Assembly: GCA_002411105.1 (NCBI GenBank)
Contig: DHQX01000014.1
Span: forward strand, 1 to 22,701
Length of the DNA: 22,701 bases
Reading direction: 5' to 3'
Origin: Christensenella sp. UBA5327
Lineage (GTDB): Bacteria > Bacillota > Clostridia > Christensenellales > Aristaeellaceae
This document shows, one piece after another, positions 7,059 to 14,137 of this stretch. The position numbers and the translations under genes are program-made. The first letter of the stretch is position 1, and every line of letters starts with the position of its first letter. Under the pieces are notes generated by a model. That model saw nothing but the letters and a program-made list of their open reading frames with translations. It made no database searches and was not told the origin of the DNA.

Positions 7059-7409
7059 GTTTTCCATGGCCTTGCCCTTGGCCAGCTCGTCCACCAGTTT
7101 ATCCATCCAGCGGATCCTTTGCATCAGCGGGTCCTCAATCCCCTCCACCCGGATGCCGCAGATGAGGCCCTTGATGAGGGGGGCGGCGGGGTTCATGCGG
7201 GGCGCCTGGGCGAAGAAGGCCTCCAGGCTGGCCCTGCTTTCAATCTGGGCTAATAATCCCGTCTGGTCATAGCCGGTCAGCCACTGGATGACCGCGTCCA
7301 GCTCTTCTTTGCTGCGGCCTTTGCGCTCCACTTTTTGAACATAAAGCGGGTAGACGCTGGCAAAGGGCATGGCGTATACGCGGCGGGTTTTGGTGTCGTT
7401 TTTTTCCAT
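7044..7409 (-). CDS. DUF2200 family protein
   Basis: The 121-residue cytoplasmic protein matches the DUF2200 family along its whole length. It has the starting YAMPFASVYPLYVQKVE, then WLTGYDQ, a central LIKGLICGIRVEGIEDPLMQ, and the closing DKLVDELAKGKAMENILR. No biochemical function is established for this family that I can name. It lies 9 bases downstream of the gnd stop codon, with its AGGAG ribosome site overlapping the end of gnd, so the two must share a transcript. Its own stop codon lies in the loop of the shared terminator. The family assignment is confident; the link to 6-phosphogluconate metabolism is only positional. Confidence 0.9.
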   Translation of the reverse strand: MEKNDTKTRRVYAMPFASVYPLYVQKVERKGRSKEELDAVIQWLTGYDQTGLLAQIESRASLEAFFAQAPRMNPAAPLIKGLICGIRVEGIEDPLMQRIRWMDKLVDELAKGKAMENILRA

Positions 7410-7418
7410 GGGGATCTC

Positions 7419-8867
7419 CTATGCGTTATAGACGCTGGAGGCGGTGTCGCCGCCGGTGCCGGTCCAGTTGGTGTGGAAAAACGCGCCCCGGGGCTGGTCC
7501 ACCCGCTCATAGGTGTGGGCGCCAAAATAGTCCCGCTGGGCCTGGATGAGGTTGGCCCCCAGGCGGGGGCTGCGCAGGCCGTCCAGGTAGGACAGCGCGC
7601 TCATCATGGCGGGGGCGGGGATGCCGGACAGGGCGGCCTGGGCGCAGACCGTCCGGAGGCCGGCCTGGGCGGCGCTTATCTCAGCGCTGAAGTAGGGCGC
7701 CAGCAGCAGATTTTCAAGGCCGGGACGGTCCTGATAGGCCTGGTTGATTTTGCCCAGGAAGGCGGAGCGAATGATGCAGCCCCCCCGCCAGAGCATGGCG
7801 ATGCTGCCGTAGTTAAGGCCCCAGCCCTGGCTTTTTGCGGCCTGGCGCATGAGCAGAAAGCCCTGGGTATAGGAGATGACCTTGGCCGCATACAGGGCAT
7901 CGTGCAGGGCGGCCAGGAAGGCATCCCGGTCGGTGGGGGGCGTGGGGCTGTTGTGGCGCAGGGTGCTGGCGGCCGCCACCCGGCCTTCCTTGTCGGCTGA
8001 GAGGGAGCGGGCGAACACCGCCTCGGTGATCAGCGTCAGCGGCACGCCCTCTTCCAGGGCGCTGATGGCGGTCCACTTGCCGGTGCCCTTCTGCCCCGCG
8101 GCGTCCAGGATTTTGTCGATGAGGGGGCTTCCATCCGCGTCCTTTTTCGCCAGGATATCGGCGGTGATCTCAATGAGGTAGCTGTCAAGGGGACCCTGGT
8201 TCCACTGGGCAAACACCTCTGCCATCTCATCAGCACTCATCCCCAGCATATCCCGCATGATCAGGTACGCTTCGCTGATGAGCTGCATATCGCCATATTC
8301 GATGCCGTTGTGCACCATTTTCACATAGTGGCCGGCCCCGCCCTCGCCCACCCAGTCACAGCAGGGGGCGCCGTCCACCCGGGCAGCCACGCTTTGCAGG
8401 ATGGGCTTCACCGCCTCCCAGGCGGCAGGGCTGCCGCCGGGCATGATGGAGGGGCCGGTGAGGGCGCCCTCCTCGCCGCCTGAAATGCCAACGCCAAGGT
8501 AGAAAAGCCCCTGGCTCTCGGCCATTTTCACGCGCCGGGCGGTGTCCTGATAGTTGGTGTTGCCGCCGTCCATGAGGATATCCCCCGGCGACAAAAGCGG
8601 CAGCAGGGCCTGGATGGCCTCATCCACCGGCTGGCCCGCCCGGATCATGAGAAGGATTTTGCGCGGGGTTTTGAGGCTTCCCACCAGCTGCTCATAGCTT
8701 TTGCAGCCGATAAAGCGCTTCCCCTTGCCCCGCCCGGCCAAAAAGGCGTCCACCTTTTGGGCGGTCCGGTTATATACCGCCACGGAAAATCCCCTGCTTT
8801 CCATGTTCAGCGCCAGGTTTTCACCCATCACCGCCAGCCCCACAATGCCGATGTCTGCTTGATACAT
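7419..8867 (-). CDS. gnd: 6-phosphogluconate dehydrogenase, decarboxylating
   Basis: The enzyme converts 6-phosphogluconate to ribulose 5-phosphate and CO2 with NADP+. I place the start at the ATG 8865-8867 (482 residues, AGGAGG 4 bases upstream). The frame is open for 11 more codons, but those lack a ribosome site. Motifs are the Rossmann GLAVMGENLALN, NRT at 33-35 (the Arg favours NADP+), GGISGGEEGA, and the catalytic set Lys183, His186, Asn187 and Glu190 in HYVKMVHNGIEYGDMQ, numbered as in E. coli Gnd. GTGKW and LITEAVFARSLS follow. Length matches the long form of the family (about 470-480). TATGAT on the minus strand (plus 8895-8900) may be the -10. It heads a two-gene unit with DUF2200. 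Confidence 0.97.
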   Translation of the reverse strand: MYQADIGIVGLAVMGENLALNMESRGFSVAVYNRTAQKVDAFLAGRGKGKRFIGCKSYEQLVGSLKTPRKILLMIRAGQPVDEAIQALLPLLSPGDILMDGGNTNYQDTARRVKMAESQGLFYLGVGISGGEEGALTGPSIMPGGSPAAWEAVKPILQSVAARVDGAPCCDWVGEGGAGHYVKMVHNGIEYGDMQLISEAYLIMRDMLGMSADEMAEVFAQWNQGPLDSYLIEITADILAKKDADGSPLIDKILDAAGQKGTGKWTAISALEEGVPLTLITEAVFARSLSADKEGRVAAASTLRHNSPTPPTDRDAFLAALHDALYAAKVISYTQGFLLMRQAAKSQGWGLNYGSIAMLWRGGCIIRSAFLGKINQAYQDRPGLENLLLAPYFSAEISAAQAGLRTVCAQAALSGIPAPAMMSALSYLDGLRSPRLGANLIQAQRDYFGAHTYERVDQPRGAFFHTNWTGTGGDTASSVYNA

Positions 8868-9000
8868 GATTCCTCCTGTGTGTTTGCTATGGGATATCAT
8901 ACCCGGGTCGATGGGGGGCGGGAAGGGAAAAAGGAAGTGTTTTTTTGCTGTACATTTCGCGGCCTGGCTGTGAATGCTTCCAGCTCAAAGCATGGAAAAG

Positions 9001-9029
9001 TTGACATTATACCTCAAAACGTATAAAAT
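9001..9029 (+). promoter_or_regulatory. Promoter of the system-1 dehydrogenase operon
   Basis: TTGACA (9001-9006) is separated by 17 bases from TAAAAT (9024-9029), a strong vegetative-type promoter in a locally AT-rich stretch between the divergent gnd and E1-alpha genes. The leader to the E1-alpha start would be about 100 bases. No -24/-12 sigma-54 element, common for acetoin operons, was seen here. Confidence 0.8.
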
Positions 9030-9039
9030 CAAGATCAGC

Positions 9040-9074
9040 AATCGCTTCTGTGTTGCACAAATACATAAGCGATT
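9040..9074 (+). promoter_or_regulatory. Possible operator: 8-bp inverted repeat just downstream of the promoter
   Basis: AATCGCTT (9040-9047) and AAGCGATT (9067-9074) are perfect inverted arms around a 19-base centre, which itself contains TGTG-TTG-CACA (9049-9059). The position, from about 5 bases downstream of the expected transcription start, suits a repressor site or a leader hairpin. The regulator is not encoded in the window. Confidence 0.4.
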
Positions 9075-9138
9075 TTCTACTTGGATAAAATATGGCCACA
9101 CACACCGACAATCAAAAACAGGAGGCAGAAAGCTTAGC

Positions 9139-10113
9139 ATGATGAACTATGATCCAAGTCTTTTGAAGAAGCTTTACCGCAACTATCTTGCGCTGCGGGA
9201 GGCGGAGAAACTGATGGTGGAAATTTATTATACTGGCAAGGTGCCAGGCCACATCCACTCCGGCGAGGGTGAAGAGGCCACCATGGCAGCGGTGCTGGAG
9301 TTGATGCGGGAGGGGGATTATTTCTCCGGACACCACCGGGTGCTTGCCTCCACTTATCTGACCGGCGTGCCTTTCCGGCAGATTTTTGCCGAGATCATGG
9401 GCAAGCGCACCGGCACCGCCCGGGGCGTAAGCGGCTGCAATCATACCTGTGATCTGTCAAAGGGCGGCCTGGGCACCTCCAGCTCCCTGGGCTGTGACAC
9501 GGGCGTTGCCGTGGGCGCTGCCTACACCTGCAAGTTGCGGGGTGACGGGAGCCTGGCGATCAAGGAATACGGCGATGCCACCTCCAGCCGCGGCCCGGTG
9601 CATGAGGGCATGGTGCTGGCGGCATCCTGGGAACTGCCGGTGCTGTTTGTGAGCACCAACAACACCTTTGGTATCTCCGGGGACTCCAGGGAGCTGCTCC
9701 CCACCAAGCACCCCACGGCAGACCGGGCCCAGGGCTACGGCATGCCCAGCGAAGTGGCCCAGGGCAATGACATCCTGGAGATCTATGAAAAAGCAAAGAA
9801 GCTGATGGACTACATCCGGGAAACCGGGAAACCCGCCGTCCTTGAAACGATGAACTACCGCTGGCGCGGCCACTTTGAAGGTGACCTGTGCGCCTATCGG
9901 GACGAGAAGGAAGCCGAAGCCGCTATGAAGAGCGACGGCCTGGCCAAGTTTGAAAAAGAGCTGTTGGCTAAGAAAATCATGACCAAAAAAGAAGTGGAAG
10001 CGATGAAGAAAGAAATCGCTGAGGAGCTGGCGGACGCCGTGAAGTTTGGCGAGGAAAGCCCGGCTCCCACCATGGACGATGTCCATACAATGATGCTGGC
10101 GGAGGAGAATTAA
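9139..10113 (+). CDS. Thiamine-dependent dehydrogenase E1 component alpha subunit, divergent (system 1)
   Basis: The 324-residue protein has the E1-alpha fold of the pyruvate/acetoin dehydrogenase family, the thiamine diphosphate subunit that decarboxylates or cleaves the substrate and passes an acyl group to lipoyl-E2. The start is ATG 9139, with AGGAGG 13 bases upstream. The frame extends upstream but across the promoter. Thiamine-site spacing is kept: GDA (145-147), then NN at 174-175. Several conserved blocks differ. The usual GKGGSMH reads GVSGCNH (about 96-102), GDGAANQG reads GDATSSRG (145-152), and the Tyr after ENN is Phe177. His40 replaces the usual position in GHIHSGEGEEA. E1-beta follows after one base. 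It is likely active but on a different substrate from system 2. Confidence 0.9.
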   Translation: MMNYDPSLLKKLYRNYLALREAEKLMVEIYYTGKVPGHIHSGEGEEATMAAVLELMREGDYFSGHHRVLASTYLTGVPFRQIFAEIMGKRTGTARGVSGCNHTCDLSKGGLGTSSSLGCDTGVAVGAAYTCKLRGDGSLAIKEYGDATSSRGPVHEGMVLAASWELPVLFVSTNNTFGISGDSRELLPTKHPTADRAQGYGMPSEVAQGNDILEIYEKAKKLMDYIRETGKPAVLETMNYRWRGHFEGDLCAYRDEKEAEAAMKSDGLAKFEKELLAKKIMTKKEVEAMKKEIAEELADAVKFGEESPAPTMDDVHTMMLAEEN

Positions 10114-10114
10114 G

Positions 10115-11092
10115 ATGGCAGTTAAAACATACGCCCAAGCGGTGAACGAGGCGATCCGTGAGGAGATGCGCCGGGATAAGCATGTGGTGCTGTTTGGTGA
10201 AGACGTGGCCAAACATGGCGGCATCTTCCAGGCAACCAAGGGCCTGCTGGAGGAGTTTGGCGGCGCCCGTGTGAAGGACACCCCCATTGCGGAGGCGGCC
10301 ATCGTGGGCACGGCCATTGGCGCTGCGGCCACGGGCCTCAGGCCCATCGCTGAAATCATGTATGGCGACTTTCTCCTGGTGGCCTACCACGAGGTCTTCC
10401 ATATGGCGGCCAAGTGGCGCTTCATGCATGGGGATGAGTTCAAGATCCCCATGGTCATCCGTTCGGCCCAGGGCTCAGCCTTCGGCGCGGCCTGCGAGCA
10501 CTCCAACTGCGTGGAGCCCCTGTTCATCCATTCCCCGGGGCTCACCATTATTTCTCCCACCAATGCCTATGATGTGAAGGGGCTTTTGAAAAGCGCCATC
10601 CGATCCAACAACCCCGTGCTGTTCCTGGAACACAAGCAGTTTTATAAGACCAAGATGGAGGTGCCGGACGAGGAATACCTGATTCCCATCGGCGTGGCGG
10701 AAACCAAGCGCGAGGGCAAGGATTGCACTGTGGTAGCAGTCGGCCTGATGGTAGGACGGGCGCTGGAAGCGGCTGATATCCTTTCCAGGGAGGGCATTGA
10801 GGTGGAGGTCATTGACCCGCGCACCATCGCCCCCATGGATTACAACGCCATCTACAATTCCGTGGCCAAAACCCACCGCCTGGTGGTAGCCGAGGAATCC
10901 AATCTCACCGGCGGCCTGGGCGCAGAGATCTCTGCCCGGGTGATGGAGAACGCCTTCTTTGAGCTGGATGCTCCGGTGGGCCGTGTGGCGGGCCTGGATG
11001 TGCCCATCCCCTACAATGTGGAGCTGGAAGTCCAGGTGGTGCCCTCGGTGGAGAAGATTGTTGCCGCGGTGAAGACCGCCTGCAACAAGTGA
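10115..11092 (+). CDS. Thiamine-dependent dehydrogenase E1 component beta subunit (system 1)
   Basis: The 325-residue partner of the preceding E1-alpha forms the alpha2beta2 E1 enzyme. Key family residues are present: Glu60 in DTPIAEAAIVG, which activates the thiazolium cofactor through the aminopyrimidine ring, and His129 and His139 in EHSNCVEPLFIHSPGL (the usual block begins GQHSQ). VIDPRTIAPMDY and the C-terminal transketolase domain are normal. The ATG follows the E1-alpha stop by one base, and the ribosome site GGAGGAG lies inside the E1-alpha end, so translation is coupled. E2 follows 10 bases downstream. Family assignment is firm; substrate is unknown. Confidence 0.94.
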   Translation: MAVKTYAQAVNEAIREEMRRDKHVVLFGEDVAKHGGIFQATKGLLEEFGGARVKDTPIAEAAIVGTAIGAAATGLRPIAEIMYGDFLLVAYHEVFHMAAKWRFMHGDEFKIPMVIRSAQGSAFGAACEHSNCVEPLFIHSPGLTIISPTNAYDVKGLLKSAIRSNNPVLFLEHKQFYKTKMEVPDEEYLIPIGVAETKREGKDCTVVAVGLMVGRALEAADILSREGIEVEVIDPRTIAPMDYNAIYNSVAKTHRLVVAEESNLTGGLGAEISARVMENAFFELDAPVGRVAGLDVPIPYNVELEVQVVPSVEKIVAAVKTACNK

Positions 11093-11102
11093 GAGGTTAT
11101 CA

Positions 11103-12323
11103 ATGAAGCATGAGATTGTAATGCCCAAAGCGGGCCTCACCAATACCGAAGGGATCATCAGCAGCTGGGCGCTTGAAAGCGGCGCCCAGGTGAAGAAGGG
11201 TGATGTCATCGGAGATATTGAAAATGAAAAATCCACCATCCCCCTGACCAGCCCCGCTGATGGCTTCCTGGCGGGCTTGGCCGAGCCGGGGGAGGAGTTC
11301 AAGGTGGGTGCTGTCATCGGCTATGTGGTTGACAGCGCCGGTGAAGCGGTGGACGCGGCAGCCCCGGCGACGTCCCCGGCGCCAGATAAGGCGGTCAGCG
11401 CTCCTGTGCCGGCCCCGGCAGCCTCTCCCGTGGTGGCAGCCGGCGCGCGCAAGCGCATCTCCCCCTATGCCAAAAAACTGGCTGAAAGCCGGGGCGTGGA
11501 CTATGCCCAGCTGCCCGGCAGCGGCCCTGGCGGCAGCGTGGTGGCGGCTGATATCATGAAGGCTTTGGAGACAGCTCCTGTGGCGGCGGCCCCTGCGGCG
11601 CAGGCTGTGTCTGCTGAGGCTGCCCAGGCGGAATACACGGATACCCCCGCCACCACCATGCGCAAATCCATCGCACGGAACCTCCAGGCCTCTTTGCAGA
11701 ACACCGCTCAGGCTTCCGCCTCGGCAGAGTTTGATGTGACGGCGCTGATGCAGTTCAAGGATGCGATGAAGGACATGGCAGAAGCGCTTGACAACCGGAT
11801 CACCCTCAATGAGATCCTCTCCTATATCGTGGTGAAGCTGGCGGCCAAGCACCCTTGCCTCAACTCTGTTTTGACGGATGCTGGCATGATCCGCCAGTAT
11901 CGCCGCGTGGCGCTGAGCTTTGCCCTGGCCAATGAGAAAGGGCTGATCACCCCGGTGGTGCGGGAGGCGGACCGGATGAGCCTCAACCAGTTCAGCCAGG
12001 AGATGAAGCGCCTGGTGGCCCTGGGCCGGGACAACGCGCTGGAGCTTTCAGACCTGCAGGGCGGCACCATCACCATCTCCAACCTGGGCATGTACCCGGT
12101 GGATGCCTTTACCCCCATTGTCAACCCGCCCCAGGCCGCCATCTTTGGCTTTGGTCGCACGGTGACCAAGGCGGTCTATGTAAATGGCAGTTTTGAGAAG
12201 CGTGAGATGATGCACATCTCCCTGGCCTTTGATCACCGTTCCATGGACGGCTCTGATGCGGGCGAGGTGTTCAAATCCCTGAAGGCCTTTGTGGAGCAGC
12301 CCCAGCTCTTGCTGCTGTATTGA
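11103..12323 (+). CDS. Dihydrolipoyl acyltransferase E2 (system 1)
   Basis: The 406-residue E2 core protein accepts the acyl group on lipoate and transfers it to CoA. Its domains are one lipoyl domain (1-77) with lipoyl Lys43 in IENEKSTIP (the family usually has ETDKA or similar), and an Ala/Pro-rich linker. A peripheral subunit-binding domain follows (about 116-153, RISPYAKKLAES), then a second Ala-rich linker and the catalytic core (about 180-406). The active site is DHRSMDG, with His378 and Asp382. NLGMYPVDAFTPIVNPPQAA is standard. The ribosome site GAGAGG is close to the start. No E3 gene follows; the only E3 in the window is the one at 21205. It is 45-50% like the second E2 in layout but clearly a different paralogue by eye. 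Confidence 0.94.
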   Translation: MKHEIVMPKAGLTNTEGIISSWALESGAQVKKGDVIGDIENEKSTIPLTSPADGFLAGLAEPGEEFKVGAVIGYVVDSAGEAVDAAAPATSPAPDKAVSAPVPAPAASPVVAAGARKRISPYAKKLAESRGVDYAQLPGSGPGGSVVAADIMKALETAPVAAAPAAQAVSAEAAQAEYTDTPATTMRKSIARNLQASLQNTAQASASAEFDVTALMQFKDAMKDMAEALDNRITLNEILSYIVVKLAAKHPCLNSVLTDAGMIRQYRRVALSFALANEKGLITPVVREADRMSLNQFSQEMKRLVALGRDNALELSDLQGGTITISNLGMYPVDAFTPIVNPPQAAIFGFGRTVTKAVYVNGSFEKREMMHISLAFDHRSMDGSDAGEVFKSLKAFVEQPQLLLLY

Positions 12324-12555
12324 GGTTTTTGCAGTCAAGCCGGCATAGCAAGCGCCGGATTGATGATATATTATGTCATGTGAAGGTCATGCCTCAGGTT
12401 AGCCGGAGTTGTCCGGGCCTGGCCGCAAGGTTGAGACAAAGGGAGGTGGACGCCCGCCGAAATGAACGCAGGGATGTGTGAAATCCGCGCCTTTCCTGTG
12501 GGGGATTACGGATGGCTATTGACTCAAAACTGAAATTGTTAAGGAGAAAGAAACA
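12324..12555 (+). other. Leader region between system 1 and the TRAP transporter
   Basis: No gene is evident here. It holds a small GC inverted repeat (CCGGC at 12340-12344 with GCCGG at 12354-12358), an AT-rich patch GATATATTATG around 12365-12375 that could contain a -10 box but lacks a good -35, and further GC-rich inverted segments. It may carry a promoter, a weak terminator or a regulatory leader for the transporter. No known riboswitch was recognised. Confidence 0.35.
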
Positions 12556-13560
12556 ATGAAAAAAATTGCGATTATGCTCGCCATGGTCCTCACGCTGACG
12601 CTGGTGTTTGCGGTGACCGTGTCTGCCCAGAAGGCCCAGAACCTGAACATGGCCATTACCGCCAGCGAGACCTCCTCCTGGTATGCCGGTGCCCAGATCT
12701 TCAAGGAGATGATCGAAGAGAAGACCGAGGGCCGTTACACCGTGTCCCTGTTCCCCAATGAGCAGCTGGCCGGCGGCGATCAGCAGCGCGGGGTTGAGAT
12801 GATCTACACCGGCGAGAGCCAGGTCGACCTCCACTCCACCATGATCCACTCCAACATCGAGCCCCGGCTGGCCGCCATCTCCATGCCTTTTATGTACAAG
12901 AGCCTGGAGGAAGTGGATGCGAAGCTGATCAACAACGAAACCGCCATGGCCGCTGTGGCCAAGCTGGTTGAGGACAAGGGGATCGTCCTGCTGGGCATTG
13001 GCGAGAACGGCTTCCGCCAGATCACCAACTCCAAGCACACCATCAAAATGCCCGAGGACCTGCTGCGCATGAAGATCCGCGTGCCCAACATCACCCTGAA
13101 CCTGGACATCTTCCGTGCCCTGGGCGCTGACCCCACCGCCATGGCCTTTGGCGAGGTCTATACTGCCCTGCAGCAGGGGACCATCGACGGTCAGGAGAAC
13201 CCGCTGGATACCATTCGCTCCAACAACATCCAGGAAGTGCAGAAATTCATCTCCCTGTGGAACTACTCCTATGACCCCATCCTGCTCTCCGTCTCCAAGC
13301 AGCTGTGGGATTCCCTGTCTGATGCCGACAAGGCCATCTTTGAAGAGGCTGGCAAGGCCGCCATGGATCAGCAGCGCACCATCACCCGTGAGCGCAATGT
13401 GGCCCTGGAAAAGGAATTTGCCGATGCGGGCATGGAAGTATACTACAACACTGACGAAGAAAAAGCCGCTTTCAAGGCCAAGCTGACTGACCTCATCAAA
13501 ACCTATGAGGAGAAGCTGGGCAAAGAGCTGCTCACCGCCCTGGGCTACTACGACGAGTAA
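12556..13560 (+). CDS. dctP: TRAP transporter substrate-binding protein DctP
   Basis: The 334-residue protein is the extracytoplasmic ligand-binding subunit of a TRAP transporter. A Sec signal peptide covers residues 1-24 (cleavage after VSA). Family blocks include NEQLAGGDQQ, RLAAISMPF, MKIRVPN with Arg175 (the arginine that normally grips the substrate carboxylate), and AFGEVYTALQQGTIDGQENP with Asn215. These point to an organic-acid ligand, though the exact ligand cannot be read. With no lipobox it may be retained by the membrane subunits or by an uncleaved signal. The AAGGAG site is 9 bases before the ATG. It heads the DctPQM set, with a strong hairpin immediately after it. Confidence 0.95.
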   Translation: MKKIAIMLAMVLTLTLVFAVTVSAQKAQNLNMAITASETSSWYAGAQIFKEMIEEKTEGRYTVSLFPNEQLAGGDQQRGVEMIYTGESQVDLHSTMIHSNIEPRLAAISMPFMYKSLEEVDAKLINNETAMAAVAKLVEDKGIVLLGIGENGFRQITNSKHTIKMPEDLLRMKIRVPNITLNLDIFRALGADPTAMAFGEVYTALQQGTIDGQENPLDTIRSNNIQEVQKFISLWNYSYDPILLSVSKQLWDSLSDADKAIFEEAGKAAMDQQRTITRERNVALEKEFADAGMEVYYNTDEEKAAFKAKLTDLIKTYEEKLGKELLTALGYYDE

Positions 13561-13578
13561 GCAAGCCCTCTCATGCAT

Positions 13579-13630
13579 TTTTCCTGGCAGTGGGCCTGGG
13601 TGCCCGCTGCCAGGAAAATACTTTCTTTCA
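13579..13630 (+). terminator. Long hairpin between dctP and dctQ, probable attenuator or mRNA stabiliser
   Basis: Two 17-base arms (13579-13595 and 13602-13618) pair with one U-G wobble around a 6-base loop, and a T-rich tract (TACTTTCTTTCA) follows. It begins 19 bases after the dctP stop. Hairpins here usually stop most transcripts or protect the dctP mRNA end so that the binding protein outnumbers the membrane subunits. Confidence 0.8.
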
Positions 13631-13655
13631 CGAGACAGGAGGCAAAGCGATCATT

Positions 13656-14135
13656 ATGAAAGCGATTACCGCGGTTTTCAAGTGGGTCAGCCTGGTGTTG
13701 ATGCTGGCGATGAGTATTTTGAACTTCGCCAACGTGGTCAGCCGATATTTTCTCAGCTCCACCATAGCATGGACCGATGAAATTATCGTCTTTATGTTTA
13801 TCTGGATCTCCATGCTTGGTTCTGCCTACGCCTTTCTCACCAACTCCCATCTGGGCATGGATCTGGCCAGCATCCTGGCCAACAAGGCAGGCAATGTCTT
13901 TCTGACCATTTTATCCTTCGCCTGCGTTAGCTTTGTGACCTACTTTCTGGTGAGCTTTGGCATGGGTATGGTGAGCAACCAGCAGCGCCTGGGGACGCTC
14001 ATGACAGGCACTGGCTGGCCCATTTACCTTCAGGGCCTGGCTCTGCCTGTGGGCGGTGCTCTCATGTTCCTGGCCTGCCTGCTGTACACCATCCAGCGCA
14101 TCCGGGATCTCACCAAAAAGGAGGAGGCGAAGTAA
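13656..14135 (+). CDS. dctQ: TRAP transporter small membrane subunit DctQ
   Basis: The 159-residue protein has four hydrophobic helices, as expected for the small TRAP subunit. It shows the family pattern NVVSRYFLSSTIAWTDEI near residues 24-41, and a WISMLGSAYAF stretch with HLGMD after it. It partners DctM to form the sodium-coupled membrane complex. I start it at ATG 13656-13658. AGGAGG lies 13 bases upstream, which is rather far. The open frame continues upstream but would cross the dctP-dctQ hairpin. The dctM start follows after two bases, so the two are translationally coupled. Confidence 0.92.
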   Translation: MKAITAVFKWVSLVLMLAMSILNFANVVSRYFLSSTIAWTDEIIVFMFIWISMLGSAYAFLTNSHLGMDLASILANKAGNVFLTILSFACVSFVTYFLVSFGMGMVSNQQRLGTLMTGTGWPIYLQGLALPVGGALMFLACLLYTIQRIRDLTKKEEAK

Positions 14136-14137
14136 TT

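Noticed and set aside
8974..9138. Upstream extension of the system-1 E1-alpha by 55 codons
   Set aside because: It would cover the promoter and inverted repeat, adds residues with no match to the family, and lacks a ribosome site; the ATG at 9139 follows AGGAGG.
9139..11092. System-1 E1 as a degenerate pseudogene
   Set aside because: Frames are intact, E1-beta keeps its catalytic Glu and His residues, and the E1-alpha metal spacing is kept, so specialised function is more likely than decay.
12420..12435. TGGCCGCAAGGTTGAG as a sigma-54 (-24/-12) promoter
   Set aside because: The -12 element would need GC where GA is found, and no enhancer-like repeats are seen upstream, so the match is too weak although acetoin operons often use sigma-54.
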